The translations under genes and the position numbers were made by a program. DNA of 64,000 nt from NCBI RefSeq assembly GCF_000316625.1, contig NC_019676.1, positions 3,800,501-3,864,500 on the forward strand, written 5' to 3'. This document shows positions 26,971 through 36,600 of this stretch, in pieces. The notes beneath the pieces were generated by a model. The model had not been told where the DNA came from and did no database searches. It was given only the letters and a program-made list of their open reading frames with translations. This DNA comes from Nostoc sp. PCC 7107. GTDB lineage: Bacteria > Cyanobacteriota > Cyanobacteriia > Cyanobacteriales > Nostocaceae. Every line of letters starts with the position of its first letter. The first letter of the stretch is position 1.

Positions 26971-28087
26971 GAGAATACCTCTGTTCTTTTACCAAGTTCA
27001 AAAGTTCTTCTGTTGTGAGGCTACGTTTTTTCTTAACTGATTGCTGGCGAACTGCATCTAAAACAGACTGGGTTTCTTCAGGATTGAGAAAGATACCATG
27101 CTGCTGAAGCAAGTTAGATACCAAATGCTTACCAGAATGTTTACCAACGACTAAACGTCGTTCCCAACCTACTTCTTCCGGCGCAAAGGGTTCGTAGGTG
27201 TTGGGGTTTTGGAGTACGCCATGAGCATGAATTCCAGATTCGTGAGCAAAGGTATTTTCGCCAACAATTGCTTTCCAAGGTGGTACGCCAGCACCAGCAG
27301 CAGCGGCTACGAGTTGGGATAATTCCAACAAACGGGGTGTGTTGATACCCATATCTAAGCCATAGATGCGTTTGATGGCCATGACAACTTCTTCTAAAGC
27401 AGCGTTACCTGCTCTTTCACCTAACCCATTAACAGTGGTGTTAACAGATATAGCTCCACCTTTAATTCCGGCTAGTGCGTTAGCTGTCGCCAAACCGAAA
27501 TCGTTGTGGGTGTGGATTTCGACAGGAATTGATAGCCAGGAAACAAGCCGTTTAACTTTTTTGTAGGTGGTGAAAGGATCGAGAACTCCTACGGTGTCGC
27601 AGAAGCGAAAGCGAGATGCACCCCATTCTTGAGCATACAGAGCGACATCTAACAAGAAGTTTTCATCGGCTCTGGAAGAATCTTCGCCACCGACGGCTAC
27701 CCAAAGACCGCGATCGCGTGCATAACTGATACAATCTTTGAGTCTTTGCAGACTTACTCGCCACTGTCCATGAAATTTCGCAGCGATTTGGATACCAGAA
27801 ACGGGTATCGCAATATGGACTCGCTGCATTCCACAGGCGATGGAAGCTTTAATATCAGAAATAACAGCGCGATTCCAAGCCAAAAGGTTGGCTTTTAATC
27901 CCAAGTCAGCAATGATTGAGATGGCACGCATTTCTTCTTCTCCCATTGCTGGGATACCAACTTCTAATTCATGTACGCCGATAGCATCAAGAAATTTGGC
28001 GATCGCAACTTTTTCTTTTAAGGTAAAAGCAACACCTGCTGCTTGTTCGCCATCGCGTAATGTAGTGTCATTAATGATGATTTCACT
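26957..28087 (-). CDS. nifV: homocitrate synthase NifV
   Basis: 376 residues. Condenses acetyl-CoA and 2-oxoglutarate to homocitrate, the organic ligand of FeMo-co. TIM barrel with [17 protein letters not shown], the HxH metal motif in [19 protein letters not shown], and [14 protein letters not shown]. The frame is open up to 28153, but GAGG precedes the ATG at 28087 and homologues begin [16 protein letters not shown], so I use that start. A 389-base spacer upstream contains a small membrane-protein gene. Confidence 0.95.
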   Translation of the reverse strand, partial: SEIIINDTTLRDGEQAAGVAFTLKEKVAIAKFLDAIGVHELEVGIPAMGEEEMRAISIIADLGLKANLLAWNRAVISDIKASIACGMQRVHIAIPVSGIQIAAKFHGQWRVSLQRLKDCISYARDRGLWVAVGGEDSSRADENFLLDVALYAQEWGASRFRFCDTVGVLDPFTTYKKVKRLVSWLSIPVEIHTHNDFGLATANALAGIKGGAISVNTTVNGLGERAGNAALEEVVMAIKRIYGLDMGINTPRLLELSQLVAAAAGAGVPPWKAIVGENTFAHESGIHAHGVLQNPNTYEPFAPEEVGWERRLVVGKHSGKHLVSNLLQQHGIFLNPEETQSVLDAVRQQSVKKKRSLTTEELLNLVKEQRYSHATR

Positions 28088-28273
28088 CATTTCAAACAGC
28101 CTCATAGGTATTTTTCTTAATATTCTTTCTGGAGCGTTAACTGTTTTCCGCAACGCTAAGTAAAGGTAAATGCTATAAATTAATACAATTAATATTTTGT
28201 CTTCATCATTCTTTAATATTACCCAGATTAAGATATTGCATCTGTATGACAGAAAACAAAACGACAGTATAAT

Positions 28274-28393
28274 TTAACCGCCATTTTTACTATTGTCAGA
28301 CAAAGTTTTTTCGAGTAGGAGATATCCTAGATAAGTATTAACTAGACTCGAAGTTAATAAGAAAGCAAAGCCACAAATTAAGCTGGGAATCAT
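28274..28393 (-). CDS. 39-residue single-helix membrane protein inside the nif operon
   Basis: Starts at the ATG at 28393 with a strong ribosome site GGGAGA 7 bases before it, and ends at the TAA at 28274. The product begins MIPSLICGFAFLLTSSLVNT and continues YLGYLLLEKTLSDNSKNGG: one hydrophobic helix (residues 3-27) and a short polar tail. It lies between the DUF2949-like gene and nifV on the same strand. I do not recognise it. Too short for ordinary gene callers. Confidence 0.55.
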   Translation of the reverse strand: MIPSLICGFAFLLTSSLVNTYLGYLLLEKTLSDNSKNGG

Positions 28394-28476
28394 AGTGCTA
28401 TCTCCCAATAATTGCAAGTCATTTCCGCCAAAAAGTTAAGATGGCGATCGCTATCGCCTGGAAGCTAGAAAGTCTT

Positions 28477-28674
28477 TCATGGCTGCTCATCCAGCCAATC
28501 TAAAATCTGTTCTAGCTGTTGTAAGTTAACCAATCCATATTGCCAAAGCAGCATCGGTAATGGTGCATCATCGAATTTTTTGTGTCGCAGGGCTACAGCA
28601 ATATCTGCATTGGTCAGTTCGATTTCTGTATGTAAAAAATTGATGAATTTTGATTCTTTTGTGCGGGTGGACAT
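28477..28674 (-). CDS. DUF2949-like small protein
   Basis: 65 residues: FINFLHTEIELTNADIAVALRHKKFDDAPLPMLLWQYGLVNLQQLEQILDWLDEQ, the pattern I associate with the cyanobacterial DUF2949 family. Soluble, helical, no cysteines. In the nif operon between the Mo-nitro_C small protein and nifV; function unknown. Confidence 0.7.
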   Translation of the reverse strand: MSTRTKESKFINFLHTEIELTNADIAVALRHKKFDDAPLPMLLWQYGLVNLQQLEQILDWLDEQP

Positions 28675-28798
28675 AATTAGGGCGGAAACAGATAAGTATA
28701 GAGAAGAATTAAAGTTTGTGAATGCAATTTAAGCGACGGAAAAAATCAGAACAATCGATATTACAGAGGCTGATTTTTTGCTGTAAGTAAACGCAGGT

Positions 28799-29032
28799 TT
28801 ATAAATACCAGCAATGTTCTAACCAATTAACTAATTCTTGACGGGGAGCTAAACATTGCATAACGGTACTGCGGACTAAAATTGCGGCGAGTAAACTGTT
28901 TACTTGTACCCGTAAAGAACCATCGGGGGGGCAAGCACAAGGAATCATCAACTCTTGTAAACGATAGTAGATTCGCCAGCGATCGCTCAACGGAATCTGT
29001 AAAACTTGCTCACCTAAACCTTGATCTGCCAT
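28799..29032 (-). CDS. Mo-dependent nitrogenase C-terminal domain small protein
   Basis: 77 residues with ISDRWRIYYRLQELMIPCACPPDGSLRVQVNSLLAAILVRSTVMQ-like sequence (here PLSDRWRIYYRLQEL... CACPPDGSLRVQVNS), the Mo-nitro_C pattern (PF06967) found in diazotrophic cyanobacteria. The two close cysteines in PCACPP could bind metal. Directly downstream of nifP/cysE on the same strand. Biochemical role unknown. Confidence 0.78.
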   Translation of the reverse strand: MADQGLGEQVLQIPLSDRWRIYYRLQELMIPCACPPDGSLRVQVNSLLAAILVRSTVMQCLAPRQELVNWLEHCWYL

Positions 29033-29077
29033 TAGTCATTCGTCCTTTGTCCTTAGCGTAAAATTAGTTACTACGTT

Positions 29078-29842
29078 TTATTCTTTTGCTTTTTGACTTT
29101 TAACTTTTGACTGACTGATTGACTCGTAACTTTTAAGTTTTTGTTCAAGTTGCTCAATGCGAGAAAGTAAGGAACGAATCACAGTGGCTTCTACGTCTGG
29201 GAGTTTGTTGTGTTCCAAGGGAGAGTGATGATTGTCTTTGCGAGAGATAATCCTTCCGGGAACGCCGACAACGGTAGAATCAGCAGGAACATCACGCAAC
29301 ACAACCGAACCTGCACCCACACGAACGCGATCGCCAATTTGAATATTCCCTAAAACCTTTGCACCTGAACCAATCACAACGTTTTTACCCACAGTTGGGT
29401 GACGTTTCCCGCTTTCCTTCCCAGTTCCGCCGAGAGTCACTCCTTGGTAAATCAGCGTGTAGTCTCCCACAATCGCCGTTTCCCCAATCACAACCCCCAT
29501 CCCGTGGTCGATAAATACACCTTTTCCAATCTCTGCACCTGGGTGAATTTCAATTCCCGTGAAGAATCGACCAATATGAGAAATTAAGCGCGGAAAGAAA
29601 CTTACTTTTCGACAATGCAACCAGTGGGCGAGACGATGTAAACACAGCGCGTGCAATCCAGGGTAGCAAAACACCACCTCTAACCAATTACGTGCAGCAG
29701 GGTCACGTTCAAAAATAATCCGAAAATCACTCAACACCGGCTCAAAATCAAAGCCAGCAGAAAGTAAACTTTTCAGCAGGGATGTTTTTACAGAATCTGG
29801 CGCTACTGTCGTTTTTTGATTACTGTCTAATGACTGTTGCAT
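29078..29842 (-). CDS. cysE: serine O-acetyltransferase (NifP/CysE)
   Basis: 254 residues. Makes O-acetylserine from serine and acetyl-CoA, the cysteine precursor; nif-linked copies (nifP) support the high Fe-S demand of nitrogenase. N-terminal helical domain ([33 protein letters not shown]) and a left-handed beta helix ([28 protein letters not shown] ... [20 protein letters not shown]) carrying the catalytic Asp and His of [12 protein letters not shown]. First gene of the nif operon; preceded by boxes that are shared with the nifB upstream region. Confidence 0.92.
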   Translation of the reverse strand: MQQSLDSNQKTTVAPDSVKTSLLKSLLSAGFDFEPVLSDFRIIFERDPAARNWLEVVFCYPGLHALCLHRLAHWLHCRKVSFFPRLISHIGRFFTGIEIHPGAEIGKGVFIDHGMGVVIGETAIVGDYTLIYQGVTLGGTGKESGKRHPTVGKNVVIGSGAKVLGNIQIGDRVRVGAGSVVLRDVPADSTVVGVPGRIISRKDNHHSPLEHNKLPDVEATVIRSLLSRIEQLEQKLKSYESISQSKVKSQKAKE

Positions 29843-29928
29843 TGTTACTGTCTGGGTAAAAAAGCCTTGTGCTATTTTTATGCTTATAGCAGGCGACTCC
29901 CAACAGGACAGTACACTCTATGTCGGTT

Positions 29929-30152
29929 GGATTTATTGTATTTATTAAGGTTGTACTCAACGACTGCAAAGCTTGATTTTCAATTAACTTCAATATTCTC
30001 TTGGGGTAGGGGTACTAGTTTTTCAAGGTAGGGGTACTAGCATTTCTTGGGTGGGGGTATCAGAATTGCGGTACTCACTATCAAACGCTTTGGCTATCAG
30101 CGATTGCTACGATTTAGCCAAGTTATTTTACGATATATTAAGCTGTACTCAA
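29929..30152 (-). promoter_or_regulatory. nifP upstream region with boxes shared with nifB
   Basis: On the minus strand this holds TTGAGTACAA (29951-29960), two further GAGTAC boxes (30071-30077 and 30145-30152), and two copies of CTAGTACCCCTACC (30004-30019, 30027-30040). The 32-base block 29929-29960 matches 39336-39367 upstream of nifB at 27 of 32 positions without gaps. Established knowledge: CnfR activates nifB and nifP promoters in cyanobacteria through a shared cis element. That these boxes are the CnfR sites is inference. Confidence 0.6.
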
Positions 30153-30377
30153 TTGCCCGGAAATAGCCTGTAGAGACGACTACAACTTAATTTCTGTATC
30201 CCTAGTTACGATTGTAATTTTACGGTTTTGCCACACAAAAAACCGATTTCTTCACTTTGTTTTAGCCTTTATTTTTTGTAAATATCTATACTTTTATTAT
30301 GATTAAATTGTCTCAAATTTATGCAATTAATAAAGCTTGCTACGCCACTACTGATATTTGCTGAACAAAGCAGTTCC

Positions 30378-30590
30378 GCGAGTCATTAATGAAGCTCCAA
30401 CACTCATTAATGGAGTTCCAAACTTGATTAATGAAGCTCAGAGGCTCATTAGTGGAGTTATAAGCCTCATTAATGGAGTTCCAAACTTGATTAATGAAGC
30501 TCCAAAACTCATTAATAGAGTAGCAACACTCATTAAATAAGTTCCAAACTTCATTAATGAACTTCTAACACTCATTAATGAGGATTAATT
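30378..30590. repeat. 21-bp imperfect tandem repeat, about 10 units
   Basis: The unit is built around CATTAATGRAGTTCCAAACT; CATTAATG-like cores recur every 21 bases from about 30384 to 30583. Units alternate between GGAGTTCCAAACTTG and GAAGCTCCAAAACTC, so a 42-base superunit is likely. Because 21 is a multiple of three it stays open in frame as a 7-residue repeat (LINEAPK/LINGVPN), which I treat as a by-product. Confidence 0.8.
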
Positions 30591-30800
30591 GCTCACGAAC
30601 CAGACGCAGCTTTAGATGGTCTACCTTTGATAGCTTTGAAGCGTTCACCTAATTGTTCAGCCAGAGTTTTTAAGCCTGGAGTTTTCTTTGATGCTGTCTT
30701 GACATAATTATATACAGTTAAACTGCTGCTCATAGCTTCACTACCGACTGCCAGTAGAGTATCATCTACTTGTTCAGTGAGTTGACGCATAGAAATTATA

Positions 30801-31942
30801 CCAATTTGAAAAAAGAATGCGACAAATGGTAAAAATAGACAGAAGTAGCATTCAGGGTATGTGATGGTAGGGGTAACACAAATCGAGATAGAAGAAAGTG
30901 TCGAGGAACTAGAGAAGTTGCTCAAACATCAAAAACAGTCTCGGAGCAAAGAACGTATACAAGCCCTATATCTGATTAAAGGGCAAGAAATGAGTGTAAG
31001 TGAGATTGCTAAAATCTTGGGAAAACATCGAGCTACAGTACATCGATGGTTGGCAGATTATCGAGAAGGAGGAATTGAGGCGGTTGTTGAATTTGGAACG
31101 AGTTCAGGTCGAAAAAGAGCAATACCAGATTGGGCTGTATCGAGTTTGAAAAAACAACTCGAACAACCAGAAGGTGGGTTTCAACGGTACACACAAATAC
31201 AACATTGGTTAGAAAAAACCTTGGGTGTGCAAGCTGAGTACGCAACTGTACATCATCTGGCACGTTACAGGCTCAAAGCCAAGCTGAAAGTCCCACGTCC
31301 GCGTAACCGAAAACAGGACGAAGAAAAACTAGAGTCTTTTAAAAAAAACTCGGTGATGACTTGCAATTAATTGCTCAATACAGTGCCATTATCTTGCCTC
31401 AGTACGAAAATATTCGTTATTTTGTACAAGATGAGAGTCGATTTGGACTCAAAACCATTGAAGGACGTAAAATTACTCTTCCCGGAGTTAAGCCTATTGG
31501 TGATTGGCAGTGGCAATTTAAAGCGTTCTGGCTATATGGAGCAGTTGAACCACTTACTGGGGAAAGTTTATTTTGGCAGTTTTCTCATGTTGATACCGAA
31601 TGCTACCAACAATTTTTGAACGAGTTCGCTGCCTGTTATCCCAAATCACTTAACATTCTCCAAGTTGATAACGGCTTATTTCATCAAGCTAAACGTTTAC
31701 AAATTCCAGAGAATATTGTTCTTTTGTTCCAGCCTGCTCATTCTCCTGAACTCAATCCCATAGAGCGCGTTTGGGAATATCTCAAGCAAGACTTGAAATG
31801 GGAGCTATTTGATAACAGGCGAGCATCTGCAAACCAAGGTTGCTCAACTCCTAGCTCTCCTCACTCCTCAAATTGCTGCTTCTTTGACTGGTTATGACTT
31901 CATCCTCAATGCCTTATCTGTCGCAAACATTTTTTGAATTGG
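30801..31942 (+). mobile_element. IS630-family insertion sequence
   Basis: About 1,142 bp with terminal inverted repeats that begin CCAATT and share TGCGACA (21 of 27 positions match), flanked by the TA duplication at 30799-30800 and 31943-31944 that is typical of IS630/Tc1 elements. It interrupts a small minus-strand gene. It carries a two-frame transposase. Confidence 0.9.
30861..31897 (+). CDS. IS630 transposase in two frames
   Basis: The first frame (30861-31370) holds the HTH part (GQEMSVSEIAKILGKHRATVHRWLADYREGG). The second (31361-31897) holds the DDE domain (RYFVQDESRFGLKT, LNILQVDNGLFHQAK, SPELNPIERVWEYLKQ), with the DDE residues present. The frames meet at a run of eight A (31341-31348), where a -1 slip gives FKKKLGDDLQLIAQY; programmed frameshifting there is likely. 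Near 31815 there is a second frame break: the C-terminus LALLTPQIAASLTGYDF is out of frame, so this copy may be defective. Confidence 0.85.
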
Positions 31943-32308
31943 TATTAACACTTCACTAAGTGCGATCGCTAACTGATAATCTTTTACCAACTCCTCAACA
32001 TCAAAAGTAGCTGGCAGAATATTACGGTTAGACTGAGCAGCCGCCGCACTATTATTGACAAAAGCCAGACTTTTATCACCCATCTTGACCATCTTCCGCC
32101 ATTCTTCCGCGCTGAGAGTTACCAAAAAGGGAAGTTTTGATTGCACTGTCTGGAGCGCAGCTTTAATTTCTTGGATATCTGCTGGCGAAAGGGATGCGGT
32201 AATATTTTGATAAGACATAGTAGATTCACCAATGCAATGAGGGAGTTAAGTAGCAATATTTGCTAAGTATATAATTCCCATTGGTGAGGGTAAAAGCACA
32301 CAATTACT

Positions 32309-32752
32309 CTACTTATTTATCCGTTTTAAAGCCGACTTAGATGGATACTGACCAGATAAAATCAACGCTTGCCTTTCAATCACTCGCTCATCACAATTAA
32401 AATCGAAAATGCGGGCTGTTACTTCTCCAATATCTGTTAGTGGTTGAATCACACCCTCACCTAAGCGAAAATGCTCGCCCCAAAAGTCTCGACGCGGGTT
32501 AAAAAATCGCACAAGTTCACCAGTCTGCCAATTAATTGAACCTAAATCCGTCCCCTTTTGCAAGTTGCAGAAAATACAGGCATAGCAAAGATTATCTGCT
32601 GTAGTTGCACCGCCATGTTTCACGCTAATTATATGGTCAACTTGACAACCCGATGACCTATCTGATTCAGAAACAAGACAATATTCGCAAATATAATCAG
32701 CGCGACGAGCAACTAAACGCCGCAGTTCTGCATTAATGTAAAGACTAGACAC
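32309..32752 (-). CDS. HNH endonuclease
   Basis: 147 residues. Two CxxC zinc pairs (CEYC, CIFC) surround the HNH core CQVDHIISVKHGGATTADNLCYACIFCNLQKGTD, followed by a DUF-type tail FFNPRRDFWGEHFRL common in cyanobacterial stand-alone HNH proteins. Starts with GTG at 32752, 9 bases after the small gene upstream. A nuclease of unknown target; likely a pair with the 84-residue protein. Confidence 0.85.
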   Translation of the reverse strand: MSSLYINAELRRLVARRADYICEYCLVSESDRSSGCQVDHIISVKHGGATTADNLCYACIFCNLQKGTDLGSINWQTGELVRFFNPRRDFWGEHFRLGEGVIQPLTDIGEVTARIFDFNCDERVIERQALILSGQYPSKSALKRINK

Positions 32753-32761
32753 AGGAAAAAC

Positions 32762-33016
32762 TTACTCCGCCTTGAGGTATTGATGGGCTTTTGCTTTTGC
32801 TAAGGTCATAATATGTTCTAAGGTGAGGAAATGATCTAATTCCTTCTTTTCCTCTGGTGTGAGTTCTCCCATTTTGTGTTGATAAACCAGATATTCTAAA
32901 CGCTCTTTTGTACTATCCGAGAGTTGAAACTTCACCACACTTTCGGGAGTAGTCCCAGCTGCAATAAACTCAACAATTTCGTCGTAGACTTTGGCTGTAT
33001 TTATAGATGTAGTCAT
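32762..33016 (-). CDS. small protein paired with HNH nuclease
   Basis: 84 residues, helical and acidic: TTPESVVKFQLSDSTKERLEYLVYQHKMGELTPEEKKELDHFLTLEHIM. This pattern often precedes HNH genes in cyanobacteria. The 9-base gap points to a common message. Function unknown; an accessory or antitoxin-like role would be speculation. Confidence 0.65.
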   Translation of the reverse strand: MTTSINTAKVYDEIVEFIAAGTTPESVVKFQLSDSTKERLEYLVYQHKMGELTPEEKKELDHFLTLEHIMTLAKAKAHQYLKAE

Positions 33017-33059
33017 AAGAGGTTGTTTGAAAAGTGGCTGATTGTGATTATTAGCACTT

Positions 33060-33142
33060 CTTGATCCCCCCTAACCCCCCTTAAAAAGGGGGGAAATGCT
33101 TCAAAGTCCCCCTTTTTAAGGGGGATTTAGGGGGATCGAGAT
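33060..33142. repeat. long palindrome of the GATCCCCC/AAAAAGGGGG type
   Basis: Two nested inverted pairs: GATCCCCCCTAA... with ...TTAGGGGGATC, and CCCCCCTTAAAAAGGGGGG next to CCCCCTTTTTAAGGGGG. It can fold into one long cruciform or hairpin. A repeat class that is abundant between cyanobacterial genes. Confidence 0.8.
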
Positions 33143-33185
33143 ATGTGCAACTTCACATTGAATTGGTATTACCCATTTAATTTTA

Positions 33186-33410
33186 TTATGCTACCTTTAA
33201 AGACTTGTCCAAAGTTTGCGGCTCTGGTAAAGTTTCGCCATCTTCTAAAGCTGATTCAATTAGCATTTCTAAAACTTCCTGAGCATTTTTTAAAGCTTCT
33301 TCGTAAGAATCCCCGTGTGTACAAGGCTGCATTACATTAGTAAATTCAGGCAGCGAAACCACATAACATTTATCTTCATCTGACCATTGAATAATAATTG
33401 TGTATTTCAT
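33186..33410 (-). CDS. hicB: HicB-type antitoxin
   Basis: 74 residues: MKYTIIIQWSDEDKCYVVSLPEFTNVMQPCTHGDSYEEALKNAQEVLEMLIE is the degraded RNase-H-like HicB fold. No C-terminal DNA-binding domain is obvious, so this is the short form. Overlaps hicA by 4 bases. Confidence 0.9.
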   Translation of the reverse strand: MKYTIIIQWSDEDKCYVVSLPEFTNVMQPCTHGDSYEEALKNAQEVLEMLIESALEDGETLPEPQTLDKSLKVA

Positions 33411-33631
33411 TCTTCAGCATCCTCCGCTTTTTCTATTTTCTCTAATTCTGCAAGTGCTTCATTAACTTGCTTTTCTAAATAAACTTTGGCATCACTACCA
33501 TCTTTACCAGCGATGATGATAGCTTGAGGCAATAGCGGATGTATCCATTTACTATGACTACCCTTTGCAGGCTTATAAGTAAACCCAGCTTGCAGCAATA
33601 ACCTTTTTAGTTCTCTAATTTTCTTGGGCAT
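33407..33631 (-). CDS. hicA: HicA-type mRNA interferase toxin
   Basis: 74 residues: a double-stranded-RNA-binding-like fold with KRLLLQAGFTYKPAKGSHSKWIHP, where the His of GSHSKW is the catalytic residue. The C-terminal helix is longer than usual and acidic. Cleaves mRNA when HicB is degraded (family knowledge). Toxin first, antitoxin second, as is normal for hicAB; directly downstream of the NACHT gene. Confidence 0.9.
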   Translation of the reverse strand: MPKKIRELKRLLLQAGFTYKPAKGSHSKWIHPLLPQAIIIAGKDGSDAKVYLEKQVNEALAELEKIEKAEDAEE

Positions 33632-33646
33632 AACCTCAGTTTATGT

Positions 33647-36600
33647 TCACCCTTGCCACCGTTTCAACTGTTTCTCTGCATACTCCCGCACTTCCTCATC
33701 TGGGTCATTTTCGGCTCTGTCGCGCAACAGTGGTAAAGTCTGGGAATGCTGGGGATATTGTTTGACAATTATCTCCAGTGCAACGCGTCGGGGATTTGGG
33801 ATAATATCATCATGGCTACCCTTAAAGGGGTCATTAATAGAAAAGTTGTGGTAGAAATCGAACAGTTCAGACTGAGATTTGTAAGCTAGGGCTAATTCTT
33901 GCATTGCTGTCCGTCGCACACTCCAATCATCGTCAGCAGTTGCCCTTTCTTGCAGAAAAGTTTTGGTATCGGAGTCATCCCTGTAAGCGTAAGCTAATTG
34001 TTCCACTGCTGTCTGTCTTACATATGAATCTGCATCCGCAATTGCCCGTTCTCGCAGAAAAATTTTGGTACCTGAGTCATCTTTGTAAGCATGAGCTACT
34101 ATTTCCACGAGTGGCCCTCGCACATCTGAATTATTATCAACAGTTGCCCGTTCTCGGAGAAAAGTTTTGGTGTCGGGATCATCTTTATAATTTTGAGCTA
34201 ATTCTTCTACTGCTATCCATCGCACATCTGAATTATTATCAGCAGTTGCCCGTTCTCGGAGAAAAGTTTTGGTGTCGAGATCATCTTTATAATTTTGAGC
34301 TAATTGTTCCACTGCTTTCTCCCGTACACGAGGACTATTATCCACAGTCGCCCTTTCTAAGAGAAGCGTTTTAGTGTCAGAGTCCTCTTGATAAGCATGA
34401 GCTAATTGTTCCACTGCTGTACGTCGTACTACCGAACTATTATCAGCAGTCGCCCGTTCTTGCAGAAAAATTTTGGTCTCAGAGTCATCTTTATAAGCGT
34501 GGGCTAATTGGAACACTGCTGTTCGCCGTACTACTGAACTTTCATCAGCAGTCGCCCGTTCTCGCAGAAAAATCTTGATGTCGGAGTTCTGCTTGTAAGC
34601 CTGAGCTAATTGTTGCACTGCTATCTCTCGCATACTCCAATCATCATTCATAGTAGCAATTTCCATGAGAAGAGTTTTGGTATTGGAGTCATCTTTGTAA
34701 GTTCGAGCTAATTGTTCCACTGCTGTCTGTCGCATAAATAAATTTTTATCCGTAGTCGCTCGTTCTTGGAGAAAAGTTTTAGTGTTGTGGTCATCTTTGT
34801 AAGCCTGAACTAACTGTTGCATTGCTGTGCATCGCACATCCGAATCTTTATCAAAAATTGCAAGTTCTCGTAGAAAGGTTTTGATGTCGGAGTCATCTTT
34901 ATAAGCCTGAACTAACTGTTCTACTGCTGTCTGTCTCACATTTGAATTTACATCCACAGTTGCCCGTTCTTTAAGAAAAAGTTTGGTGTTAGCATTATCT
35001 TTATAAATTTGAGCTAATTTTTCTATTGCTATCCATCGCACATACGGATGCTCATCCACAGTTGCAATTTTTTGTAGAAAAGTTTTGGTGTCAACTGAAT
35101 CTTGCCAAGTTGTGGCAATTGTTGCAACTGCTTGAGTGCGAATTTCTTCAACTAGCTGAATTTCTTTGTCATCCTGCGATAAGCCGTCATCACAGGGTTC
35201 ATATCGAGTTAAATTCTGCAAGAGAGTTAGTAACTCATCAGCTTTTGGCATAATTACTGAGCGATTTCTTACTTCTGCAAGACACTTAGCTGCTAAAAAC
35301 AAATTAATAAACTTTTCCTCTTCACCATTCAGCGATATTAAATAATCAATAATCTCACCAACAAATTTTGGCTCAATCATCCCAGCAATTAACAGCAAGA
35401 CTTCGTGCCATGTTTCATCCTGCCAGTGTTTACCAAAAACATCTTGCTTTAATACCTCAATACTGAGCGTCTGCGTTTCTTTAAACTGCCAAACAAACTC
35501 CCAGGCACAGAAATATTCTAAAAAAGTCCGATGCACAAAGGCATAATAATCAGCCCCCAGGAAACACAACATAAAGTTACGAGTCCGCAGTTGGTTAATC
35601 ATTACCCTTGCGGCTTGTCTGGGTTGATTAATTTCTAAAGTTCTTAAATATGCAGCCAAAATATTTTCTAATTGACTGTCACGAATCAAATTACCCGCTA
35701 AACCTTTATCACTGGTTTGCATACTATAGGCAACTTGACGCAACATTGCTTGTTTATCTTTATAATCAATAGTTTTATGGTCTAGCCGTTCATCTTCTAC
35801 TAAAGCACGTTCCACATCCCACTGATGCAGCAGTACCCGCGATGCTTGATTATAAAGTTCGGCTCTATCTCTAGGCAATTCCTGATTACGATTTAAAATT
35901 GCCATCATCGTCAACAGCAGAGGATTTCCTGCTAATTCAGTAATAGCTTTAGAAGCTTCAATTCCTCTATGTAATCTTTCCCGTTTTCTGACTTTATCCG
36001 CTTCATCACTAAAAGTTAACTCATGCCAACGGTGAATAAAATCTTGAATTTGTTCTGAGTCTAAATCTTGCAGCATAAAGTGACGAAACTCAGCATCACG
36101 TAATCTTTGCGGTTTATAACCAATCACGCGAGAAGTCACAATCACCTGGACATTAGGATAGTCATTAGTAAAGCGATGAATATCAGTAATCACATCCTCC
36201 CGTTTACCAGGATCAAATACTTCATCTAAACCATCAAACATCACTAAAGCGTTTCCAGCTTTTAGTTGTTCATGCAGTTGATGTTGATTTAAGTGAGTCA
36301 TTACCCCGCTACATTTATGAAAAAATTCGAGAAAGTTATGACATTCTTTATCATCACGCCGCCGCATATAAGTGCGTAACTCAATCAGCAACGGAATTGG
36401 TAACGAAATAACATTATCTAGTGGTGAATTTGCCCAATTCAACGCTAAATACTGCAACAACGTAGACTTACCCGAACCAGGATCACCCAAAACCACAATA
36501 TATTTATAAGTCTGTTTATCATTAACAACATCTAATACAGAACGTATTGGTTGCTCTAAATAAACCCGCTTGTGATTTTCTAATTCTTCTGCTGCGATTT

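Larger units (their letters stand above)
30593..32218 (-). pseudogene. small helical protein gene split by an IS630 insertion
   Basis: The N-terminal part (32218 to 31945) encodes MSYQNITASLSPADIQEIK... to LAIALSEVLI; the C-terminal part (30798 to 30593) encodes ISMRQLTEQVDDTLLAVGSE...KGRPSKAASGS. Removing 30801-31942 and one TA joins them in frame as SEVLIISMRQL, giving a protein of about 158 residues. I do not recognise a family; it is helical and soluble. The clean reconstruction indicates a recent insertion. Confidence 0.85.

Noticed and set aside
30358-30540. 60-codon open frame reading LINEAP/LINGVP heptapeptides
   Set aside because: It is the translation of a 21-bp tandem repeat with no ribosome site; the period is a multiple of three, so the frame stays open by itself.
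33850-35110. Regular repeats that might be taken for a CRISPR array
   Set aside because: The ~102-bp period is in frame with the NACHT protein and encodes HEAT-like repeats; there are no short identical repeats with unique spacers. No CRISPR array was seen anywhere in the window.
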